DNA of 5,154 nucleotides, taken from positions 4,226 to 9,379 of the forward strand of contig DJEH01000021.1 of NCBI GenBank assembly GCA_002431845.1. The letters run 5' to 3'. A program made the position numbers and the translations under genes. Shown here piece after piece: positions 1-5,154 of this stretch. The notes beneath the pieces were generated by a model that saw nothing but the letters and a program-made list of their open reading frames with translations, searched no databases and was not told where the DNA came from. The DNA is from Prevotellaceae bacterium UBA5903. GTDB lineage: Bacteria; Bacteroidota; Bacteroidia; Bacteroidales; Bacteroidaceae. Numbering within the stretch: the stretch's first letter is position 1; every line of letters starts with the position of its first letter.

Positions 1-36
1 ATTATGAACACCTACTTAAAAATAAAACATCATACA

Positions 37-876
37 ATGTCTGATATAATCCTTATAGCCGATAGTGGAAGCACAAAAACCGATTGGTTGCTATGCAACG
101 ATGGCATGTTGTCGGTGGGTTTTAAAACACAAGGAATTAATCCTTACATGCTTTCAGAAAACGAAATAGCCAACATCCTGCAAGAGGAACTCTTGTGTAA
201 AAGCGCCTTTGTTCAACCCCAAAAGGTGCGTTTTTATGGTGCAGGATGTAGGGGCGAGCAGTGCAGTATGCTCAAGAGTGTGCTGCGTAAACTCATGCCG
301 CAAGCCACAGATGTGGTGGTAGACTCCGACCTCGTGGGGGCGGCTAAAGCCTTGTGTGGTGACGCCGATGGCATAGCTTGCATTATGGGCACGGGTAGCA
401 ATAGTTGCCTATATGTAGGTGGCAAAATAGTGCAAAATGTTTCGCCCTTAGGCTATATACTTGGCGACGAAGGGAGTGGGGCAGTGTTGGGTAAACGTTT
501 GATAAGTGATTTGCTAAAAAGTCAATTGCCCGAAGACATTAAAAAGGCATTTTTCAACTACTATCATTTAAATTTGGGCGACATTATCCGTAGGGTATAT
601 AAAGAGCCATTTGCCAATAGATTTTTGGCCTCGTTTGCCCCCTTTCTGCACCAACACAAGGAGCATGAGGCTATAAGAGCATTGTTGCTTGATGAGTTTG
701 GACGTTTCTTTAAACGTAATATTGAACGTTATCAGCGCAATGACCTAAACGTTTCGTTTGTGGGTAGTGTGGCTTATTACTTTCAAAACGAACTGAAGAT
801 AGTGGCGCAAAACTATGGTTATAACATCGGAAAAATACTGAAAAGTCCGCTCGATGGAATGAAAGGTGTAAAATAA
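37..876 (+). CDS. BadF/BadG/BcrA/BcrD-family ATPase, N-acetylglucosamine kinase-like
   Basis: This is a cytoplasmic sugar-kinase-type protein of the ASKHA (actin/hexokinase/Hsp70) fold, probably phosphorylating an amino sugar such as GlcNAc with ATP. Numbering from an earlier in-frame ATG at 4, the phosphate-1 loop is DSGSTKT (20-26). The likely catalytic aspartate lies in VVVDSDL (D107 or D109). The phosphate-2 region is MGTGSNS (128-134), followed by GDEGSGAVLG (154-163), and a C-terminal adenosine-type motif FVGSVA is at 252-257. No signal peptide or membrane segment is visible. I prefer the ATG at 37 (279 aa) because the family normally begins just before 'ILIADSGSTKTDW'; the start at 4 adds 11 polar residues. 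The frame has no stop before position 4, so an upstream extension cannot be excluded. The C-terminus (KSPLDG...) looks complete. The family call is secure. The substrate is not: members include GlcNAc kinases and benzoyl-/hydroxyacyl-CoA dehydratase activators, and the latter is unlikely because no dehydratase partner is nearby. Confidence 0.9.
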   Translation: MSDIILIADSGSTKTDWLLCNDGMLSVGFKTQGINPYMLSENEIANILQEELLCKSAFVQPQKVRFYGAGCRGEQCSMLKSVLRKLMPQATDVVVDSDLVGAAKALCGDADGIACIMGTGSNSCLYVGGKIVQNVSPLGYILGDEGSGAVLGKRLISDLLKSQLPEDIKKAFFNYYHLNLGDIIRRVYKEPFANRFLASFAPFLHQHKEHEAIRALLLDEFGRFFKRNIERYQRNDLNVSFVGSVAYYFQNELKIVAQNYGYNIGKILKSPLDGMKGVK

Positions 877-882
877 AATATG

Positions 883-890
883 TAAATTTG
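883..890 (+). promoter_or_regulatory. Candidate Bacteroidetes -7 promoter element (TAnnTTTG)
   Basis: TAAATTTG matches the Bacteroidetes sigma-70-type -7 consensus TAnnTTTG exactly. It begins seven bases after the stop codon of the kinase gene. Transcription would start near 894-897, giving the M64 peptidase gene a leader of a little over 100 bases. No clear TTTG -33 element lies about 19-21 bases upstream, so this is half a promoter at best. An eight-base motif with two free positions can occur by chance in AT-rich intergenic DNA. Confidence 0.35.
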
Positions 891-895
891 CAAAT

Positions 896-967
896 ACATT
901 GCAAACAGCACGTTGCGTCCCTATGCTGATGGGCATTGTGCAATTTAAGGACATTAGGTTGCAATGT
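896..967 (+). repeat. Nested inverted repeat in the leader of the M64 peptidase gene
   Basis: Arm ACATTGCAAAC (896-906) is complementary to GTTGCAATGT (958-967) apart from one extra A. Inside it, GCAC (908-911) can pair with GTGC (938-941), and CCC (919-921) with GGG (931-933). In RNA this could fold as a long stem closed at its base, enclosing about 50 bases. If the TAAATTTG motif just upstream is a real -7 element, the left arm would sit at the extreme 5' end of the transcript. The function is unknown: a leader structure, an operator for a dimeric regulator, or a decayed repeat are all possible. It does not resemble a riboswitch I can name, and there is no U-run to make it an obvious terminator of the kinase gene. 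Confidence 0.4.
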
Positions 968-1000
968 AGCGTTATGAATTGAAAAACATATACCTTATAT

Positions 1001-2278
1001 ATGATAAAACTTTTACACACCATACTCCTTTCGACTCTGTGCCTTTCGGCAACAGCGCAGACTGCTACAACCCATGTGCTACCAACGCGTACACTGAGGG
1101 TAGATTACGACTTTTCGGGCAATGCCAAAGTGCAGCGCATCTCGGTGGCAGAACTATGCAGTTTTAAGGGCTGGGCAGGTCGCCACACTCACATGGACAC
1201 TGTGCCATTACGTGGTAATGGCGACATCACCATGACCGACCTACACAGCGGAAAAATGCTTTATAAGCAATCGTTCTCTACACTCTTTCAGGAGTGGCTT
1301 ACCACAGAAGAGGCAACAAAGGTGGACAAATCATTTGAGAATACCTTTTTGCTGCCTATGCCCACAGACTCTGCAATTGTTACGGTTAGGCTCTTTGGGT
1401 TAGACAATAAAGTGGCTACGCAACTACAGCACGTGGTGGCACCTACAGACATCCTTATACGCAACCTCGATAGCCGGCCAATTACCCCTCATCGCTATTT
1501 GCATAAAAGCGGCGATAGCGAAGACAAAATAGACGTGGCAATAGTGGCTGAGGGCTATACGGCAGAGCAGGCAGAGAACTTTTATGCCGATGCTAAGGTG
1601 GCTGTACAGTCTATCTTACAACACGAACCTTTTAAAACTTATGCCGACCGCTTTAACTTTGTGGCAGTGGCTGCAGCCTCGGCTGATAGCGATGTGAGCA
1701 TACCTAAAGAGGGTAAGTGGCGCAACACGGCACTGAGTTCGCACTTCTCTACATTCTATTCCGACCGCTATTTAACCACCTTGCACCAACGCGATTTGCA
1801 CAACCTATTGGCTGGTATACCCTATGAACATATCATCATCCTTGCAAACACTTACACCTATGGTGGTGGAGGCATATACAATGCTTATACCCTAACCACT
1901 ACGCATCATGCAGCTTTCAGACCAGTGGTAGTTCATGAGTTTGGTCATAGTTTTGCGGGGTTGGCAGATGAGTATTTCTACGACGATCAATACGAAAACT
2001 TCTATTCGCCAAACGTTGAGCCTTGGGAGCAAAACATTACAACTTTGCACAACTTTGCTGCAAAATGGCAAGACCTACTACCTAAGAAAACGCCTATACC
2101 AACGCCTAATAACCCAAAGAGGATGAACCAAATAGGCGTGTACGAGGGCGGTGGCTACATGTCGAAAGGGGTGTATAGAGGCTTTCAAGATTGCCGTATG
2201 AAAACAAATGAGTGTAAGGACTTTTGCGCTGTTTGCCAACGGGCAATAGCACGATTAATTAAGTTTTATACAGAATAG
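1001..2278 (+). CDS. Secreted M64 family (IgA-protease-type) zinc metallopeptidase
   Basis: This is an exported zinc endopeptidase of MEROPS family M64, typified by Clostridium ramosum IgA protease and common in gut and oral Bacteroidales. A signal peptide spans residues 1-19: basic K3, a hydrophobic core, then SATA before Q20, the usual Bacteroidetes type I cleavage context. C14 is not in a good lipobox, so a lipoprotein is less likely. An M64 N-terminal beta-rich domain covers about 22-150 and the catalytic domain about 155-420. The zinc motif is HEFGHSFAGLADEY (312-325): H312 and H316 should bind zinc, E313 is the general base, and D323 or a neighbour is the likely third ligand. The C-terminal signature with MNQIGVYEGGGYMSKGVYRG (375-394) and four cysteines (C398, C405, C409, C412) is typical of the family. 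The 425-residue length is normal. The start at 1001 places the signal peptide correctly. ftsK follows after ten bases. Whether this enzyme cleaves IgA cannot be read from sequence; most Bacteroidales M64 proteins have unknown substrates. Confidence 0.93.
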   Translation: MIKLLHTILLSTLCLSATAQTATTHVLPTRTLRVDYDFSGNAKVQRISVAELCSFKGWAGRHTHMDTVPLRGNGDITMTDLHSGKMLYKQSFSTLFQEWLTTEEATKVDKSFENTFLLPMPTDSAIVTVRLFGLDNKVATQLQHVVAPTDILIRNLDSRPITPHRYLHKSGDSEDKIDVAIVAEGYTAEQAENFYADAKVAVQSILQHEPFKTYADRFNFVAVAAASADSDVSIPKEGKWRNTALSSHFSTFYSDRYLTTLHQRDLHNLLAGIPYEHIIILANTYTYGGGGIYNAYTLTTTHHAAFRPVVVHEFGHSFAGLADEYFYDDQYENFYSPNVEPWEQNITTLHNFAAKWQDLLPKKTPIPTPNNPKRMNQIGVYEGGGYMSKGVYRGFQDCRMKTNECKDFCAVCQRAIARLIKFYTE

Positions 2279-2288
2279 AGAGTGTAAC

Positions 2289-4904
2289 ATGGCAAAGAAA
2301 ACTACAAACAATAGTAGAAGGGCGAGTAAGCAAAATCGCGGTACGACACCTGCCCCTGTTAGCACATGGAAACAATTTAAGAATAGCATAAAAGAGGGCA
2401 GACTGAAGGACTATGTGATGGGGGTGATAACGCAGACTGAGAACGTGAGGTTTGCCATAGGTATCTGCTTGTTAGGCATCAGTATATTTCTGCTCATTAG
2501 CTTTGTTTCTAACATATTTACAGGTAGGGCAGACTATACATACGTAACAAGCGATAGCGCTAACTTTGTAAAGGCTGCTAACTATGGTGGCAAGCTGGGT
2601 GCTTATGTGTCGAACTATTTTATGGATACTTGCTTTGGCGTCTTTGCAGTGTTGATACCTGTGTTTATGTTTCTGGCAAGCATTAAGCTAATGGGCGAGG
2701 ACAGCCGAATCAGATTGTGGAAATGGTTTCTTAACCTTTCTATCATTATGATATGGGGATCGGTATTTTTGTCGCTCGTAAGCGAGATGTTGCCCAATAA
2801 GATAATAAGCTATTTCAGTTTCAGACTGGGAGGCGGCCATGGCGATTATGTAAAAAATGTCCTTACAACAAACCTTGGTGGATTGGGCGCATGGATTGTG
2901 ATGATTGCTACTGCTATCTTTTACTTGATGTACTTAACAAGCGAAACTGTTGAGGTGGTACGCAAACTTATGCACCCCAAGGACATGATTAAGAATAAGC
3001 TTGCTAAAAGCCAAGGTGACGATAGTGAGCTTGTTGATGATGAAACAACAGGCGATAACGAACTATATGACGAGGAGGCAGAGGACGCTGATGACGACGA
3101 AAATGCCGAACTATCTTATACTGACGAAAGTGGTGAGATGGAAGGTGATGAGGCTGAAACCGCCAACGATAATAGCAATGCCATAACGCTTGATTTGGAT
3201 GCTAAAGCCAACGAACAAGACACTTCTGTTGAGGCTGATAAGCAACTTGACAACATGAAAGTGGGCATGGCTAAAGAGAATACTCAAACTGAGAATGGCA
3301 ACATAACAACTCAACTTGACATTGCGCAAGCTGTGGTGAACGATAAGGCAAGTGGTAAAACCGTGGAGGAGGTGTTGGCACAAGCTCCTTACGACCCACG
3401 AGCCGACTTGAGCCACTATAAGTTCCCCTCAATCTCTTTGCTAAAGCACTACGATGATAACGGACCTGCCATTGATATGGCAGAGCAGAATGCCAATAAG
3501 GACCGTATCATTACCGTGTTGCGCAACTTTGGCGTTGAGATTTCGAGCATTAAAGCTACGATAGGTCCTACCATTACGCTTTACGAGGTTACGCCAGCTC
3601 CAGGTGTGCGCATCAATAAAATACGTAACCTCGAAGACGATATTGCATTGTCGCTTTCGGCTCTTGGCATACGTATCATTGCTCCTATTCCAGGCAAGGG
3701 AACCATTGGTATTGAGGTTCCTAACAAAAACCCACGCATTGTGTCGATGGAGAGCATTATCAATACACGCAAGTTTCAAGACTCTACCTTTGAACTGCCC
3801 ATAGCTCTTGGCAAGACCATTACAAACGAAGTGTTTATGGTAGACCTTGCCAAAATGCCGCACTTGTTGGTGGCTGGTGCTACAGGTCAAGGTAAGTCGG
3901 TGGGCTTAAATGCTATTATCACTTCGTTGCTCTACAAGAAGCATCCTGCCGAACTTAAGTTTGTGATGGTAGACCCTAAAAAGGTTGAGTTCTCAATATA
4001 TGCACCTATTGAAAAGCATTTCTTAGCTAAAATACCTGAAGACAACGAAGATCCAATCATAACAGATGTAACCAAGGTTGTGCAGACCTTAAAGAGCCTT
4101 TGCCAACTCATGGACCACCGTTATGACTTGTTGAAAAAGGCTAAGGTGCGCAACATCAAGGAGTATAATGCCAAGTTTAAGGCACGTATGCTCTCGCCTA
4201 AATATGGCCATGAGTTTATGCCTTACATTGTGGTGATAATCGATGAGTTTGGCGACCTTATTATGACAGCAGGCAAGGAGGTTGAAATGCCTATTGCACG
4301 TATCGCTCAGTTGGCACGCGCCGTGGGCATACACATGGTGATAGCAACGCAGCGTCCTACAACCAACATCATTACGGGTACTATCAAAGCCAATTTCCCT
4401 GCGCGTATGGCGTTTAAAGTGATGTCGCAGATTGATAGCCGCACCATCCTCGACCAGAGTGGTGCTAACCAATTGGTGGGTAAGGGTGATATGCTATTTT
4501 TGTGTGGCAACACCCCCGTGCGTGTGCAATGTGCCTTTGTTGATACGCCTGAAGTAGAGAAAATTAACGACTTTATAGCCGACCAACAAGGTTACTTGTC
4601 TGCTTATGAACTTCCTATCCCCGAAACCGAAGATGAGGCCAATGGCAAGGGCGCAAACGACCTTTCGGGCGAGAAACTCGACGACCTTTTTGAAGAGGCA
4701 GCTCGTCTCATCGTTGTACATCAACAGGGTTCAACATCGCTCATTCAGCGCAAGTTTGCCATTGGTTACAACCGTGCGGGGCGCCTTATGGACCAACTTG
4801 AAAGAGCTGGCATCGTGGGTCCCGTGCGAGGTTCAAAACCACGCGAAGTGCTCTGTTCGGACGAAATAGCCCTTGACAATAAATTGGCTACTTTGAAAGA
4901 ATAA
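2289..4904 (+). CDS. ftsK: DNA translocase FtsK
   Basis: FtsK is the septum-anchored hexameric ATPase that pumps chromosomal DNA during division and activates XerC/XerD recombination at dif to resolve chromosome dimers. The N-terminal basic tail (1-50) is followed by about four membrane segments (near 54-75, 113-132, 143-163 and 198-216). A cytoplasmic linker (about 220-370) contains a very acidic stretch with 25 Asp/Glu in residues 244-290. The alpha domain runs from about 395 to 490, including TIGPTITLYEVTPAPGVRI (424-442). The RecA-like motor has Walker A GATGQGKS (530-537; K536 binds phosphate), VDPKKVEFS (561-569), Walker B IVVIIDEFGD (647-656; D652, E653) and ATQRP (686-690). The C-terminal gamma winged helix (about 797-856) includes GYNRAGRLMDQLERAGIVGP (826-845), which should read KOPS-like orienting sequences. 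The 871-residue length is normal and all domains are intact. The ten-base spacing after the M64 gene suggests co-transcription; a hairpin terminator follows 33 bases after the stop. Confidence 0.98.
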   Translation: MAKKTTNNSRRASKQNRGTTPAPVSTWKQFKNSIKEGRLKDYVMGVITQTENVRFAIGICLLGISIFLLISFVSNIFTGRADYTYVTSDSANFVKAANYGGKLGAYVSNYFMDTCFGVFAVLIPVFMFLASIKLMGEDSRIRLWKWFLNLSIIMIWGSVFLSLVSEMLPNKIISYFSFRLGGGHGDYVKNVLTTNLGGLGAWIVMIATAIFYLMYLTSETVEVVRKLMHPKDMIKNKLAKSQGDDSELVDDETTGDNELYDEEAEDADDDENAELSYTDESGEMEGDEAETANDNSNAITLDLDAKANEQDTSVEADKQLDNMKVGMAKENTQTENGNITTQLDIAQAVVNDKASGKTVEEVLAQAPYDPRADLSHYKFPSISLLKHYDDNGPAIDMAEQNANKDRIITVLRNFGVEISSIKATIGPTITLYEVTPAPGVRINKIRNLEDDIALSLSALGIRIIAPIPGKGTIGIEVPNKNPRIVSMESIINTRKFQDSTFELPIALGKTITNEVFMVDLAKMPHLLVAGATGQGKSVGLNAIITSLLYKKHPAELKFVMVDPKKVEFSIYAPIEKHFLAKIPEDNEDPIITDVTKVVQTLKSLCQLMDHRYDLLKKAKVRNIKEYNAKFKARMLSPKYGHEFMPYIVVIIDEFGDLIMTAGKEVEMPIARIAQLARAVGIHMVIATQRPTTNIITGTIKANFPARMAFKVMSQIDSRTILDQSGANQLVGKGDMLFLCGNTPVRVQCAFVDTPEVEKINDFIADQQGYLSAYELPIPETEDEANGKGANDLSGEKLDDLFEEAARLIVVHQQGSTSLIQRKFAIGYNRAGRLMDQLERAGIVGPVRGSKPREVLCSDEIALDNKLATLKE

Positions 4905-4937
4905 ATGAGTAAAGCAAGCTAAAAAAAAACATAAACC

Positions 4938-4975
4938 AAAAGCCTTTGACTGAGAATGCTTAGTCAAAGGCTTTT
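4938..4975 (+). terminator. Hairpin terminator after ftsK, possibly bidirectional
   Basis: The arms AAAAGCCTTTGACT (4938-4951) and AGTCAAAGGCTTTT (4962-4975) are perfect reverse complements. The stem can extend inward by a G-U, an A-U and a G-C pair (4952-4954 with 4959-4961) to leave an AATG tetraloop, about 17 pairs in all. The right arm ends in TTTT, giving a short U-tract, and the left arm starts with AAAA, so the element could also work on the - strand. A run of nine A (4921-4929) lies a little upstream and would add a U-run for - strand transcripts. It begins 33 bases after the ftsK stop, which suits intrinsic termination of that transcript. Confidence 0.85.
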
Positions 4976-5115
4976 AACGTATTAGGACATAAATAGGCAT
5001 TGCAAGTTCGGGATAACATCTCAATATAATAAAATGACTGTAATGATTTACTTGTATAATTGGGCTATAAATCTATTGTATCTTTTTCCATCTATTCTTC
5101 CAAATAATAAGCTAT

Positions 5116-5154
5116 GTTGCAAGTCCCGTAGGGACGACATATCAGAGGATAGGG
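5116..5154. repeat. Partial REP-like palindromic repeat, cut by the window edge
   Basis: The core GTCCCGTAGGGAC (5123-5135) is a five-base-pair stem, GTCCC/GGGAC, around GTA. It is followed by GACATATCAGAGGATAGGG up to the last base. From general knowledge, sequences built on GTCCCGTAGGGACG are dispersed in intergenic regions of Bacteroidetes genomes and look like REP elements, possibly mobilised by a REP-associated tyrosine (Y1) transposase. The closing GGATAGGG resembles the left arm of a second stem whose partner would lie beyond the window. No transposase is visible here. The element is seen once and incomplete, so its repetitive nature is inferred; the orientation is undetermined. Confidence 0.55.

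Noticed and set aside
991..998. TACCTTAT as a -7 promoter element for the peptidase gene.
   Set aside because: It matches TAnnTTTG only partly and lies three bases before the start codon, leaving no leader.
710..1023. Two overlapping - strand frames spanning the kinase gene end and the intergenic gap.
   Set aside because: Both depend on the 3' end of the kinase gene in antisense, overlap each other, and have no signal of a real protein.
3441..3890. 149-codon reading frame on the - strand inside ftsK.
   Set aside because: It lies wholly within the conserved alpha/motor region of ftsK, has no recognisable domain, and its composition is what a shadow frame would give.
4089..4472. 127-codon - strand frame with many His and Cys.
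   Set aside because: It is antisense to the FtsK motor; the His/Cys richness comes from reverse-complementing codons of the coding strand. There is no independent promoter or family signature.
4913..4920. AGC-AA-GCT mini-palindrome before the A-run downstream of ftsK.
   Set aside because: Three base pairs around a two-base loop cannot form a meaningful hairpin.
5055..5062. TATAATTG as a promoter -7 element in the right-hand intergenic region.
   Set aside because: It has one mismatch to TAnnTTTG and no TTTG element upstream; such near matches are expected in AT-rich DNA.
5034..5154. Frame open from ATG at 5034 to the window edge on the + strand (MTVMIYLYNWAINLLYLF...).
   Set aside because: It covers only 40 codons, is rich in Ile/Leu/Tyr as expected of translated AT-rich DNA, and runs straight through the REP-like palindrome. 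No promoter or recognisable protein supports it, but the window end prevents a final decision.

Overview
The window looks like chromosomal DNA from a Bacteroidales bacterium, probably Prevotella-like. The evidence is the type of N-acetylglucosamine-kinase-like BadF protein, a secreted M64 (IgA-protease-type) metallopeptidase whose signal peptide ends in the typical 'A-Q' boundary, and a Bacteroidetes-type FtsK with a '...GYNRAGRLMDQLERAGIVGP' tail. Start codons lack strong Shine-Dalgarno sequences, and one TAnnTTTG promoter-like motif is present. The genus is inferred from protein style and was not tested.

Layout: all three convincing genes are on the + strand. (1) A BadF/BadG-type sugar kinase/ATPase occupies about 37-876; only three bases lie upstream of the earliest start, so its promoter is outside the window. 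(2) A 124-base gap (877-1000) holds a TAnnTTTG motif followed by a nested inverted repeat (896-967), possibly the structured leader of the next gene. (3) An exported M64 family zinc peptidase lies at 1001-2278. (4) Ten bases later comes full-length ftsK (2289-4904), the septal DNA translocase. (5) A strong hairpin at 4938-4975 probably ends transcription after ftsK. (6) The last 180 bases are AT-rich, with no convincing gene. They end in a palindrome-containing element, around GTCCCGTAGGGAC, that resembles the dispersed REP-like repeats of Bacteroidetes and is cut by the window edge.

How the parts relate: the peptidase and ftsK are spaced like an operon and ftsK has no room for its own promoter in the gap, so they are probably co-transcribed at least in part. 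Their biochemical roles are unrelated (secreted proteolysis versus chromosome segregation at the septum). The BadF kinase is a separate cytoplasmic function and may or may not share the transcript.

This is mostly an ordinary core-genome region. I see no defence system, CRISPR array, tRNA, rRNA or complete mobile element. The less explained material is non-coding: the leader dyad before the peptidase gene and the REP-like element at the right edge.
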